Under the pieces are notes generated by a model. That model saw only the letters and a list, made by a program, of their open reading frames with translations. It was not told the origin of the DNA and ran no database searches. Of a stretch of DNA of 64,000 bases, positions 1 through 11,801 are shown piece by piece. Both the position numbers and the translations under genes were made by a program. This DNA comes from Sporobolomyces roseus. Its lineage: Eukaryota > Basidiomycota > Microbotryomycetes > Sporidiobolales > Sporidiobolaceae. Position 1 is the stretch's first letter; the number at the start of each line of letters is the position of its first letter. Location: contig JADILM010000004.1 of assembly GCA_016617785.1 (NCBI GenBank), forward strand, positions 806,001 to 870,000, given 5' to 3'.

Positions 1-61
1 CAGCAAACTGGGCTCCTCTCGAGTTGAGGAGCCAGTAGAGTAATGAAAGGTATTGACTTAC

Positions 62-94
62 GCTGATATCAACCTTTTGTTTGCCTGGAAGCAT
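62..94 (-). CDS. Partial first exon of an unknown gene leaving the left edge
   Basis: A short minus-strand stretch reads ATG and ten further codons (MLPGKQKVDIS) and ends exactly at a canonical GTAAGT donor (revcomp of 56-61), so it looks like the first exon of a gene whose remainder lies left of base 1. The phase is 0 at the junction. The peptide is too short to assign a family. Support is only the start codon plus the strong donor, so this is a tentative call. Confidence 0.3.
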
Positions 95-1582
95 AGCTAA
101 GAGTGTGTTGAGGGAGTTGGAAGACTTTAGGTTTCAAGTGACGTTTGTCGAGTGGAGTTGAAGCGATTTCCCTAAGTTTCTGTCGAGTTGCTGTGAAGGG
201 AATCTGAAGGGTTTGCGTCTATATTCTAGTAGAGTTACTGTGGTTGTAGACTGAAGCTGTTTTGAGAGAAGGGCGAACCAGCGAGTTCGCAGGAATTGTT
301 TCTCCTATTTCGTACTTCTAATCGATTACAAACTAACCTGCAATTACATCCGCTGTCCTCGATGCGTTCAATCGACGCCAGCAAGTCTGCTTCGTCGAGA
401 TCGAGATACTCTGCTATCAGAAAGCGGCTGAAAAGTTGCGACGACGCAGGGAAATTGTCGACGAAAAAAGAACGATGCGAAAGTCGTCGTCTCGACTCGC
501 ACTCGTAAGAAGTCAAGCCGCACTCTCGCTTCGAGCACGCTATCTCCGACACCACATCGCTCTCGGACAGAGATAGACAGGATTCACGGGCCGACTCGTC
601 TCGCTGCAGGATTTTCTTCGCAAGGGTTTCTCTTGAAGTATGAAAACTCAATGAACTCGAGGGAACCGATGAATCTCCGTCCAGCCGGCGTCGAGAAGGA
701 GATCTTAATCGACGGAACCATGAGCAGGAGTGGGAACCGCTCGAACCGGGAAGAGAGAGTGGGGAGAAGGCCAAATTAACTTTGGAACTCTTCTCGACTT
801 TCCCAAGGTCAAAGGACCTGTCTCTCGACCTCGAACCTCAGTACTGTAGACGACGAACAAACGACGAGGGTGATGATGGAGGGTTTCAAGCATCGTCATG
901 GAATGGCCTGGTCAAGAGACAAGATTGCGAAGAACACTCAAAGACGAATTACTACGACGACGATGGCTTGCTGTGTCTGTTTCACCGCCATGCTGATTCC
1001 ATGACGATCCCAATAAGCTCATCCTTTGCAGGGCTGTCGCTCTCGGGACGAGTCGCAGAGTGCCAGGGCTATCGAGCTGAGACGAAGTTTGGCGACTTGA
1101 CTTGTTAAATCGTCGAAAAAAGCAATTGCAGCTGCAGGATTGAATTCAATCGACTCGGCACAAGATCATCCTGTCGACGTCGGTGTCGTCGGTCGAGAGG
1201 AGAGGAGACATATGAAAGTGCGAAACAGGAAGGTTCGAAGTTTAATGAAACTTCGAATTCTTGAAGTGATGAAGAGGTGTGTGCCGTGTGTTTTCACTGA
1301 CCGAAACGTCTGCGTCCGCTCCCTACTCTCTATTCAGTCGTCGTTACGTTGAAAGGAAAGCCAGAGGAAACGAAAACGCGAATCCGGCGATCGACTTTCG
1401 TCTCCTCTAGCGCCTCGCGTTGATCTTCCCCCTTCGAATCTTCTTTTTTGTCCTCCCCGTCACTCTCTCCATCCTATTTCAATCAGTAACAGGCTCAAGC
1501 AAGAAGAGGAGCGGTCAGCTACAGCAACTCGTCCCCTCTCCCCTCCGGCCTTCCTCTCATCACTCTCCGTTTCCCCTGAAAA
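95..1582. other. Gap upstream of the RasGEF gene; one weak minus-strand ORF
   Basis: No convincing gene. A minus-strand frame stays open over 235-774 and encodes an Arg/Ser-rich stretch with an acidic, helical-looking end (around LDLDEADLLASIER). It ends near a GTTAGT donor-like site. It has no ATG start and no recognisable domain, so it could be an exon of an unknown gene or chance. The last 200 bases (about 1380-1580) are pyrimidine-rich, as expected for the leader of the plus-strand gene that follows. Confidence 0.4.
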
Positions 1583-4500
1583 ATGTCAATCTCACCCCCT
1601 TCGACCCCTCCTCTCGGTTCTCTCTACGTTCGCGCATTACATACATTCTCACCAGAATCACTCCCACCAGATCCAGCAGAAGCCGGTACTTGCTTGTCAT
1701 TCGAACAAGGTCAAATCATCAAATGCCTCAACCAAGATCAAAGTGGTTGGTGGGATGGAGAATTAGAAGGGAGACGCGGATGGTTCCCTTCCAATTATGT
1801 TGAGGTGATAGACACAAAAGAAGCAGAATCTCCGAGTCCCAGGAGGAGGAGACAAGCGACTACAACTCGAAGAATCGCTCACAAACATTCTCGAGAATCG
1901 GTTCAACTGAGTCCAGAGGCCAACACCCTTCTCAGTAGTATCGAACAGAATGTAGGATTGTTGGAAAACGCGGTCAATAGATCGAGTAAAGGTCATTATC
2001 AACCTAGTACCGCTTGGTGAGTTTTCTCCTTTTGTTGTTGGGGCACCCGATCTCGTTCACTCTCGCTCGAGCTAACGAATTATATGATCGTACAGCGTCA
2101 TCTCCTCGATTCGAACAGTCTTGTCGGCTACTCAAGCTCTCACTCGCGATTCTCCCGTCCTACGAAAACACCATTCTCTCGCTTCTTCTCGAAAACACAT
2201 CCTCTCTTCCCTCGCCTCGCTCGTCAATCAAGCTAGGAAAGCATCAGCACCGGAAGATAGAGGAGATGAAGTGGAACGGATAGAAGCAGGCGAAATGTTG
2301 AAGATGGCGCAAGACACTGTTGGATTCGTCAAGGGATTCTTGGAGGAAGCGGAAAGGAGAGGAGTCGAAGTCAGTCTCAGTCTCGGGAGTTCACCAAAGA
2401 TGGTGCAGGGTGAAGGAGAAGAAGCTACGATTCGACCGGTCAAGTCGTCAGGAAACCTCAAAGATCGACGACCGACTCTCGAAACTCTCGAAAACCCTAT
2501 GCCTACTTCGACCTTTCCCATGCGGTCCGATTCTCCTCCACCTAATGTTCCTACATCCTCTTCACTCCACCCTCCTCGCCCTCGACTCTCGATGTCGCCA
2601 ATCGTCCTTCGAACTCCCTCTGCTCTCACGAAACACCTCTCTACTCTTCACGATTCCCTTCTTTCCACTATCGCCGCTCTCATCGGACACATTCATTCTC
2701 ATTCTCGCACCTCGTCACCGGCTAGCAGTTTCGCTCAACTTATCGACCTCACCCGAGAAGGAATCGAACGAGTTCGAGATGTTCTCGAAGTTGTCGAGGC
2801 GGTCGGAGGGAAATCATCGGAAGAAGGGTCGGGAGCGAAAGATGACGAAGATCAGGATGAACTCATGAAAGCTCTTTCGCTCACGAGGGAACGACTCTAC
2901 GTTGCGACGACAGCTCTCGTCACTGCCGCAAGAATCGCTACTTCACCTCTAGCATCTGCCGAAACGCTACCTACGAGAGAGGAGGAGGACAACGAACGCA
3001 AAGGGTTACTTGGAGCGGCTACTGGAGTCTTGCGAGCTGGAGGGGATTGCGTTGGAGCGGTGAAATCAGTCGGAGGGAAACTGCTCGAGGGAGAAGAAGG
3101 CTTCGAGATCATCTTAGCCAAGAGCAGGAGACCTTCAGAATACGAGCTGGACTCGGAGGACGACTCTTCAGCAGCGATGGCATCAAAGTTTGCGGATGCA
3201 CCCTCTGCTCCTGCACTGGGTAGAATCAGAAACGCTCATACTCTGAGTATGTTGGGAAGGAAGGCAACGAGCTTGAACTCCTTGAGACAGAGGTTCGAGA
3301 AGGAGGACGATTTGGGAGAAGAACCGGAGGATGAAGAAGAGCAAGAAGAGGAAGAAGAAGAACGTGATCAAGCGAATTCGTCAAGAGGAAACGGACGAAG
3401 GAAATTCTCACCATCTCACACTCTCTCGTCATCATCCTCATCTGCACCATCGACTATCACTCCTGTCGCTCCCAATGAGATGTCCCCTTCTCGAGCTTCG
3501 ATTCCGATGTCACGCAACGCCTCGTCAGGTTCCGGTTCAAACACGGGTTCCGTCATGTCAAGAACAACCGCTAGTAGTATCGCAGGAACTTACGTTACGG
3601 GCGAGACGAGTCCTCGTAGCTCATACGGTACTTCATCGGGAATCAAATTCGCGAGCGGGACCAGTTCGAGCAGTAACGGCGTTCCTCCTATACCCTCGGC
3701 TGGACGAGGTAGGAGTTCGACTCGACCCACGAGCGGTAGCAAGTCATCGAATGGTCGACCATCGATCGACCGCCTTCGAAGCGACTCGCCAACGATTCAA
3801 CTCAACTCTGCCTCTTCCCCTACAAACTCTTCGCCTCTCTCCCAAATCTCTTCCCCTTTCCTCTCAGCCCTTCCTCCTCCAGTTGGATACACCTCATCCT
3901 CACCGCAAATCTCCGCTGAGCGCAAGAACGACTCCTCGACCCCTTGGTACCTCGAACGCGATTATCAACCTCGTGAAATCTCGTTCAATGCCGACGGACA
4001 TGTTACCGGAGGTACTTTACGCGTTCTTATCGAGCGCATGACCCTTCACGACACGACCATTGACCCCGCTTTCGCAACGACTTTCCTCCTCACCTTCCGA
4101 CTCTTCACTTCGCCAACTGAGCTAATCTCTCTACTCTATCGTCGATTCGATCTGTCTCCCCCTCGACATCCCGAGACTGGAGAAGAGCTTGTCGGCGAAC
4201 AGATCAAGCAGTGGACCGCCGTCAAACTCACTCCGATTCGACTCAGGATCTACAACTTGATCAAGACATGGCTCGAAATGCATTGGCAACACGAGGCGGA
4301 TAGCGTGATCGTCGATGGATTGAAGGATTGGTCGGGAGGACGACTCAAGGCTGCGATGCCTGCCGCGAGCTCTCGCATGCTCGACTTGATTGAGAAACGA
4401 GTGATGGCGGCGGAACGGGAACGTCAAGATTCGCTAGAACTCGAACCAAGACCTTCAAACGCTAGTCAAACCAGTTTCTCGAGCAGTGGATTCTCAAGCG

Positions 4501-5872
4501 GATTCAACAATTCTTCGACATCGCTTCAACTGCCGGTACCCGCTGGAATTCAGAAGAGCTTGTTGAGGATGGCTTCGACCGATCGACTCAAGGCGGGTAA
4601 ACCTGTCATCCCATTCTCCTCCCTTTCACCTGTCCTCTCACACTCTCCCACTTCAAGCTCGTCAAACCCTTCCTCGCCTATCTTCGACTCTTACTCCCCT
4701 TCTTCACCGACTGCCGCTCAATCTCCCACCCCCATCGTCTCAAGATCGCTTCTCTCGATGCTTCGATCGCCCAGTGGTCGACAGCCTTCAGTCACCGACG
4801 TTGACCCTCTCGAACTCGCTCGTCAGCTCACCATCATGGAATCTCGAGTTTACTGTTCGATTCGACCGGAAGAACTCCTTGGGTCCTCATCTGCTTCGAG
4901 CAGTTCGGGCAAGAAGGAGGGAAGCGTGAGGAAGATGAGTGCTTTGAGTACGAGGTTGACGGGATGGATCGCAGAAACGATTCTCGGAGAGACGGATCAA
5001 AAGAGGAGAACTTCGTTGGTCAAGTACTTTGTCAAACTCGGCGAGGTGAGTTATTCCTGCCATTCCATTCGTAACTAAATCTGAGCTGATGTCGTTTTCG
5101 ATCGACAGCGTCTCCTCCTCTTGAACAATTACAACGCTCTCTTCGCCGTTTTCACCGCTCTCAATTCTTCGACAATCGCTCGACTTCGGAAGACGTGGGA
5201 TGGCCTCGCACCGAAGTATCGACAATCCCTCGAGACGCTTCGTCGAGCTACCGATCATTCGAGGAATTACGCTGAGTATCGAGGCAAGATTCGTCAAACC
5301 GTCCCCCCTTGTCTTCCTTTCGTTGGTGTGAGTCTTCATCGTTGCCTTGTAGAGCTGCAGACAGAGACTGACGTTGTTCTTGTCGATTCACAGCTATTCT
5401 TGACCGATTTGATCTTCATCTTCGAGGGAAATCGAGCGGAACGTACTTCTCCCACCGATCCTACACTCCGCTTGATCAACTTTGATCGATACCAAGTACG
5501 CTCATCACGCTACCTGACATTTATTATAGCGAGACTAACGCTTTCTTCATCCCGAACAGAAAATGTCTCGAATAATCGGAGACTTACAGCGATTCCAAGT
5601 TCCCTATACTCTCGTCGAGGTTCCCGAGCTTCAGACTCTCCTCTCCAACATGCTCGAAGGTCCTCTCAAGCATGGACAAGATGCTCAATCCCTCTGTGAG
5701 TTTTTACAGTACCTGTCCGCCTCTCGCTCTCGAATCGTAGAACTGATTAGCGACTCTTCCTCCCGTAGACCGACAATCTCTCATGATTGAGCCGAGGTCG
5801 AACGCTCCCTCGACAAACGGTTCAATGGATAGTAGATCGAGAGGAGGAGACGTTTTCAACTGGAGAGGCTGA
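1583..5872 (+). CDS. CDC25: SH3-domain Ras guanine-nucleotide exchange factor (Cdc25 type)
   Basis: It loads Ras with GTP at the plasma membrane and so feeds the cAMP/PKA or MAPK pathway. Exons are 1583-2016, 2096-5045, 5109-5327, 5394-5495, 5560-5695 and 5769-5872, giving 1314 residues. An SH3 domain lies at about residues 13-75 (ending in the classical PSNYVEVI). A long Ser/Pro-rich linker follows with an acidic run near 555. The RasGEF N domain starts near 780 (GGTLRVLIERMTLHD) and the catalytic domain runs from about 1046 to 1295, closing with the family tail RQSLMIEPR. This order matches fungal Cdc25/Ste6 exchange factors. The start is the first ATG ahead of the SH3 domain, in a purine-rich context. 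The neighbour at 6293 is convergent. The family call is secure; which Ras it serves is inferred. Confidence 0.95.
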
Positions 5873-6292
5873 TCTTACTCCATCTTCGTTAAATCTTAGA
5901 CTACATCATCCTGCTACGGCAGTTGTATCCCTTACGCACCTTATCATATCTATTCTCTCTTTATTTATTTATTCGGTTTCTCCGGTCTTCGTTCTCGTAG
6001 ATTTCGAGCTCAAATTGTTGCCAAAAACAGTCATCAGTCGTTCGTCTACACTGTTTGACATCGAGAGTGTATTCGACACATTCTACCGCAAGCTCCCGTC
6101 GTTGATACGTTCGTTGCGAAACGAACAAAGTTGGCTTTCTGATCGACCTCTTATCTGCGAGAAGCGGCTCACTTGAGACGTCAAGGGACACGGTGGAAAC
6201 TAACCATATTGCGAGTCCATCAAGGGATATTCAGTGTAAGAGAGACCGACGGAACTACGCGCAAAACACTCAACGAGGCCGAAGTCATACAA
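5873..6292. other. Convergent 3' gap
   Basis: Tail-to-tail spacer between the RasGEF gene and the zinc-finger gene. T-rich tracts near 5955-5975 could serve 3' end formation. I see no gene. Confidence 0.5.
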
Positions 6293-7382
6293 TCACGATC
6301 GTTGCACTCGTACCTTCTCCAACGCTCGTCCATAGATCCCTGCTTTGCGATAGGAAAGGTTCGCTCGAGCTTTTGCGAGAGACCGCAAAGAAGACAGGTC
6401 TTGATGTCTCGGGGTCTCGGCACTACGAAGTGTAGCGGGAGGAGGACCTCTCGGAGGGGAGCTACGAGCAGCAGGAACGTGGGCGTGATACCGATTGTGA
6501 AGCGAGAATCTGTCGGAATCGTTGATCGGCGGGTCGAGAGCACGAGGTCTCGTGAATGGCACAAACGGAGGAAGTTGTGCAAACGGAATAGCTGGAGGAA
6601 GGTTTGAGTCTGGAGCATGCGAGACAGCTCGACTGTGGTCGTTCGGTCCGAACCCAGCTTTCCAAATTATGGGTCGCTCAGGGAGAGGTTTGACGAGACC
6701 ACTGTCTTCTCCCTGATACCACCGAGAGATGAGTGTTGATCTCTGTGCGATCAGATGAAAGAGCTTACGGTGTAAAGGAAAGTCTTGCGATCGCGATTCC
6801 ACTCTCTTCCCGGCAATTGATCGAGCGGGTGCTCATCTCCAAGGTCGGGACAGGCTTTCTTGTGGTCGGCGCTGAAGGCAAGACGAGATGAGAGATAGTC
6901 GTCGACAGCTGCGAGGAAGAAGTAGCAGGGAACTCACTCGCTCAGGTTCGCTAGATAGGCAGAGCATGCCGGGCACTGCCTAACCAGGCCCTCCTTCCGA
7001 GGATTTCGATGAACTCCCAATTGATGTACGATGACCACGGGTTGCTGCAGCGGGATGGTCAGTAAAGTATTGACATAAAGACCGAGAGGAGCGCTCGAAC
7101 GAATTACTTTACGGTCATGACGATCACAGTAATTACACCAGAAATGCCCGTCGTATTGATGTAGATGAATATCTTTGACATGATTCTTTCCAGTCTGTCC
7201 AAATCGAGCAAACGAACGGAATTAGCAAACTAGTCCCGGCAAAAGACTTGAAACCTCCAGCTTACTTTCTTCGCAATGTAGCTGATGGGGCAGCTCCCTT
7301 CCTTCAGGATCCATTTGCATTCAAATCTCCCGGTCTCTGCGTTCTTTTTCACATAGTCGGCAGGGTCTTGAGAGAGGTTCAT
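6293..7382 (-). CDS. Uncharacterised protein with three zinc fingers
   Basis: Exons in transcript order are 7382-7266, 7194-7108, 7044-6938, 6871-6769 and 6712-6293, giving 277 residues. Once spliced, three zinc-binding patterns appear, each spread over exon junctions: C22-X8-C31-X12-H44-X4-H49, C59-X2-C62-X12-H75-X4-H80, and C92-X2-C95-X11-H107-X3-C111. That regular ligand spacing strongly supports the exon model. The C-terminal 140 residues are Pro/Arg/Ser-rich and look disordered. I do not recognise the family. A DNA- or RNA-binding role is inferred from the fingers only. The chosen ATG opens the exon with the first finger; an extra upstream exon cannot be excluded. It lies downstream of IWR1 on the same strand, with a 378-bp gap. 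Confidence 0.72.
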
Positions 7383-7760
7383 CCTTCTGGACTTGTTGAT
7401 GGACTGTGCGTCGCTGTAGCCGTTCGATACCGTACGGGGAATCGGTCGGTATCGAATCAATCTGAAGTAGCTGGTTGTAAAGTATGAGTAACGGGTAGGA
7501 ATCAGGAAGCGTCTCGACTGAGAAGCTTGAAAAGAGGTCAGCGGATAGAGACAACGCCGCGGTAATCCGGCTCAGACACGCGTAGACTGGCCTACACTAT
7601 GAAGCAATCCATAAGCTGCGAGCGACTGAAGCGCTGAGAGGAAGCTAGTGAAGCTGGGAGATTTGCAGCAATTTCCGACCGCTTGCAAAACGCTTCACTG
7701 TCCGAAGTGAGCTGAGTAATGGCGGTGATCGATTGGTCCGTACTCAATAACCCTATCCTC
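7383..7760. other. Gap between IWR1 and the zinc-finger gene
   Basis: Both flanking genes are on the minus strand, so this holds the 3' end of IWR1 and the promoter of the zinc-finger gene. Open frames here are not supported by start codons or domains. Confidence 0.4.
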
Positions 7761-9428
7761 TCAGTAATCTGAATCTCCATTCCCACTCTCTCCACCATCT
7801 TCATCCCATCGATCACTATCCTCCGATTCCTCATCCGGATAATCATTCCTGTAATCTCCCTCTTCTGGAGACACTCCCATCCCGCCATCAGCCCAAACAG
7901 TCTCGAACAGAACAGAAGAGCGAGACGTACCATTTGAATCCTGATCTGCATTATCCTCCTCTTCACTTTCACTCTCGGCTTCTTCCCTCAAAAGTTCCTC
8001 ATCATCCTCCAATCCGGCCAATTCTCCAATCCTCTTCAATCCTTCCAAAGAAGAGACGTCGAACCCTGACCCACCTGGAGTAGACGGAGTAGCGGTCGAA
8101 GATGTTTCAGGTCGAAGGTCGCGGTAATAAACGTCGTAGACGAAATCTGCGTCCTCTGCGTCGTCGTCTTCCGAGTCTGAAGAGGAGGAGTTGTCGACTA
8201 TTGGTAGAGGAGGAGCGAGAGACGTGGAGGAAGACGAAGAAAGAGAGGTCGAAGCGTTTTCAGTCGAGTCTTGTACTGTACGAAGCGTTCTCACAAACAT
8301 GCGGTCAAACCGGGTGCTCGAGCCATGATCATGGAGAGAGAGAACGACTACTCACGCGTCAAGTATTCCTTCAACATATCTCCAAAATTATCCATCATTC
8401 TCGAATCCTCTTCCTTCTCTTTCCTTCCCAAATCTCTCTTCGTCTTCTTCCTAACCCCTCCCAGATCTTCTTCAATCGCATCATAGATCCTCGTCTCCTC
8501 CAACTTTTCCCTCTCCCTTTGTTCCCTCTCCCTCAATTCGACCGAACTCCAAACTTTAGGGGGTCTCAACCCTTTCCTCACTTGTTCTTCTTCCTCCAAC
8601 CTCTCCAACTCGGCTTGACTGTCTTCTCGTTGTCGTTCAATGATTCGGTACCGTGCTCGTTTCTTCTCGAGGTGGTAAGGAGTTGAACGATCTGGTTTTG
8701 ATTCGGTCGTTGTAGGGGTGGATGAGCCTCGAGGTGATCCCCCACCACCTCCTAATGGGGATGCAGTACCAGGTCTCGAATTCGAACGCAGTTGTGCAGC
8801 TGATGAAGGAAGTTTGCGGGTCTTTTGGGTTGGGGTAGAGGAGGGGGAAGGGACAGTCGAAGAGGAAGAGGATGAGGTGTTGTTGCGAAGAGATGCGGAG
8901 GAAGGGATTCGAGCGAGGGGACGCTGGGAGAGGTGTGGCGGATGGAGGAGGAAGGAAGAGATACGATCCTGTATTTTTTGAGGAATGAGAGGTGAGCAAG
9001 AGCAACAGGGAGAGGGAGAGGGAGGAGGAGAGAAAGCGTACTTTAACTTGACGAGTTTTGGTTGGATTGTCGAATGAATCGAGGGAAACTGTTTCTGCGA
9101 ATCGGAATATACCTGCGTAGAGTGGGATCGGATCAGCTAGATTACAGTGAGAGGACAGGAAGGGAAGGGAATGGGATGGGAATGAACCTCTTGAAGTAGT
9201 AGTAGTCTGGGGTTGAGGTAGTAGAGAAGGCGGGATGTGGTGAGTAGCTTTCCTTCTCTTGGTTGATGGTTCAGGTTGTTCGATGACTGGTACATAGCGA
9301 GAGGGAATGAGCAAGAGTTACGAGGAGATGAAAGGGAACAAGGACAGTTTACCTAGTGCATCCAAGGGGAGTTGATTAGTAGTACGCTTCCTCTTGATCC
9401 TTAGTATAGAGAATGAAGGATCAGACAT
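7761..9428 (-). CDS. IWR1: Iwr1-family factor for nuclear import of RNA polymerase II
   Basis: Iwr1 binds assembled RNA polymerase II in the cytoplasm and carries it into the nucleus. Exons in order are 9428-9353, 9286-9188, 9112-9042, 8968-8356, 8275-7931 and 7864-7761, giving 435 residues. The N-terminus has the family opening (ILRIKRKR followed by LPLDALVIE). A basic/acidic helical middle carries the element FVYDVYYRD, and after the last splice the diagnostic segment DSN..GDYRNDYPDEES appears. The last intron (7865-7930, 66 nt) has no stop and keeps frame if retained, but removing it restores the conserved spacing of the DSN and NDYPDEE elements. Its ATG is only 47 bp from that of the divergent gene at 9476. 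Confidence 0.9.
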
Positions 9429-9475
9429 GGTTTAGAAGATAAGCCTGTGACTGGGAAGAGACAGGAACAAGTTTG

Positions 9476-11098
9476 ATGTCATCAAACTCACTCTCCTCTC
9501 AACTCAAACACGCTCTTGAACAGCCAGACCCGATGGCAGACGTGCTATCTTATCCAGCTAGGCACGACCAACTAGCAGGACCTCATCCAACAGCGTCTGC
9601 AATGCATCTCGCGAGGCCCCGTCGCTTACCTTCAGAGGACATCCTCACAGAGACTCTGGCTTATCCGGATCAGTCAGAACAGGATAGAGACTATACAGAT
9701 GATTTGGAGGATCTAGTCAGGTCAGCACTCTCGTCTCTTTCTCCGTTTCTCCTATTCTCCACTATTAACCCCCTCTCATCCCGAATCTATAGTATAAAAG
9801 TGACACAGCAGCTACACTCTCGACGTTCACAACAGACTATCAACACAATGTCCTACCTTCCCTCTCGCGAATCAACCAATTCGTTTCAAAATTTACCCCT
9901 CTCATCTTCCGATTCTACCTCGCCTACCTCTCCCACTCAGCGTTCACTCATCCCTCGACGACAAGGAAACACCTCGAGTAGATCACCGTCTCCAGAAGTA
10001 CCGCGTGAACTCAGTACGAGGAGTGGGAGTATATCGAGCAGTCACAGTTTATCGAGAATCCCTTCGCCTATCAACCCAGTCGCAATGTCGAGAGGTAATA
10101 GTAACCAGTCGACGACGAGCTCGAACGGTATCGGAGAGAGTGGCGAAGACAAATGGGAGACTCTACAAGTCGGAAACAAACAACTCTCAACTCGAACTCC
10201 AACTCCTCGTTCAAAAACAACAAATTCTTCGAAACCTTTCCCTTCCTCTTCTACCTCGTCCACTTCGCGGCAATCTTCCAAACCATCTCCCGATTCCTCC
10301 AACCCTCGTAAGCGTGCCCAAACAAACCTTTCCACCTCCCCCTCTTCCTCCTCGACCACCCCTCGTAAACCCTATCAAAACCGAACGAACCTAGTTCCCT
10401 CTCCCTCCTCTTCCCACTCCACGCGTCTCAAGAAATCCTCGACCTCCTCCCCTCCAACCCGTCAAAAATCCCTCTCTACAACAACAACAACGACACGTGA
10501 ATTCTCCTCTTACCCTTCCTATTCCGATTCCGACGCATTCCCTCTCCCCTCGGCTCTAGTGAACACGGCACCACAAGTGTTTGTCAATGATGAGGGAGAG
10601 TTTGTGCACGAGGGGAGAGCGGATCAGTTAGTGATCCCTACGGTTGCGAGACGGATCGAGGCGGAAAGGTTGAGGAAATTAATGGATCGGGGAGAGGCGG
10701 GACTTGTGAGTGAGTGGGGGGTAGATGGGTTGCCTAGGGTGGAAGGGAAATGGAAGGAGAGAATGAAGCGTGAGGGAGGGGAGGGGGAGCGAATAGGAGA
10801 TCAACAGCAAGGGGCAGGAGAGACTGCGATGGGCGAGGAGAGAACCGGGAATGGGAACACGCCATACTCAGATCACCCTTACGCATCGAATGAACCGCCA
10901 GAACCTCAACCACCTCAAATCGGATCTCGGAAGACGACTTCGAATTCGAATTCTCAAGGTCAGACTCTGCAAACTCCGCCAACAACGACAACAACGAAGG
11001 AGAAAGACACGAAACTTGAGAAGAACCCGATACAGAGTCAAGCACAACGGGATAAGGACGTCGAAAAAGCTGGATGCTGTAGTTGCGTAATCTGCTGA
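9476..11098 (+). CDS. Serine-rich low-complexity protein ending in CVIC
   Basis: Family not recognised. Most of the protein is Ser/Thr/Pro-rich and probably disordered. The N-terminal 80 residues hold two similar acidic/aromatic motifs (DVLSYPARHDQL and ETLAYPDQSEQ). A more ordered, charged block sits two thirds along (VNDEGEFVHEGRADQL, then IEAERLRKLMDRGE). The last residues are GCCSCVIC, a cysteine cluster with a CaaX-shaped end, so lipidation and membrane anchoring are inferred. My model is 9476-9720 joined to 9793-11098; that 72-nt intron also keeps frame if retained, and other acceptors are possible. A TATAAAAG string at 9793 followed by an ATG at 9848 leaves open a shorter transcript. 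Confidence 0.68.
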   Translation: MSSNSLSSQLKHALEQPDPMADVLSYPARHDQLAGPHPTASAMHLARPRRLPSEDILTETLAYPDQSEQDRDYTDDLEDLVRSALSSLSPFLLFSTINPLSSRIYSIKVTQQLHSRRSQQTINTMSYLPSRESTNSFQNLPLSSSDSTSPTSPTQRSLIPRRQGNTSSRSPSPEVPRELSTRSGSISSSHSLSRIPSPINPVAMSRGNSNQSTTSSNGIGESGEDKWETLQVGNKQLSTRTPTPRSKTTNSSKPFPSSSTSSTSRQSSKPSPDSSNPRKRAQTNLSTSPSSSSTTPRKPYQNRTNLVPSPSSSHSTRLKKSSTSSPPTRQKSLSTTTTTTREFSSYPSYSDSDAFPLPSALVNTAPQVFVNDEGEFVHEGRADQLVIPTVARRIEAERLRKLMDRGEAGLVSEWGVDGLPRVEGKWKERMKREGGEGERIGDQQQGAGETAMGEERTGNGNTPYSDHPYASNEPPEPQPPQIGSRKTTSNSNSQGQTLQTPPTTTTTKEKDTKLEKNPIQSQAQRDKDVEKAGCCSCVIC

Positions 11099-11801
11099 GC
11101 TTCCCCTCCCTTCTCCTCCCTGTTCTCCTTACTCCCTCGACGTCAATCTCTGACCCTCTGATCGACCCTCACTACATCGATCAAAGCAATCGAAACCTTC
11201 GATCCACTTTCCCTGAACTGTATCTTTCGCTCTTTTTCTCTTTTTCAATCTCCCGCCTGAGCCTCGCAACACCTTACCATACCACCTTATACCCCTTTTT
11301 TCTCTTCATCACTGTATCTACTCGATCTCTACCCTTTCCTCGCATGCCTATACCTCTACCCCCGAACTTTTTCCTTACCACTTTTTTCCTTCGTTTTTTT
11401 CCTTCGTCTTTTTTCACATCCCAGCGCCATCTCGATCGGGTTTCGTTTGTAATCCTCTCGAAATGTCTCCAGCAGCAGATAACCTCTTCTTCTCCTGTTA
11501 TCGCAAATTCGTCCTCCTCTCTCCTTGCTACGAAAAATGCGCTCGAAAGTAAATTTCGCTGTTCTCGTTCACCACACTTCTCACCTCAGAACAACGTCAA
11601 GAGAAAAGGTTCGAGTATACGTTACATGTAAGCGGGAGGATAAGTAGTAAGAGCGTAAGAAAGACGAAAAGATGATTGATGGCGGTTAGAGGCAAGAGTG
11701 AGTCGAGAGATATGAAGATGGGTAAGTTAAGCGTAACACAACAGAATGAAACAGAAGTCAGAGATCGCAAGAGGGAGGTTCGAAGATGACGCAGTCGAGG
11801 C
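11099..11801. other. Convergent 3' gap, pyrimidine-rich
   Basis: Tail-to-tail spacer between the CVIC protein gene and RNase H2 subunit C. It is strongly C/T-rich on the plus strand with long T runs near 11380-11420. No gene is supported. Confidence 0.5.

Noticed and set aside
11597..11801. Long C-terminal extension of RNase H2 subunit C with hydrophobic stretches
   Set aside because: Removing a canonical 68-nt intron gives IHAY and a stop, matching where the family domain ends; the hydrophobic extension has no parallel.
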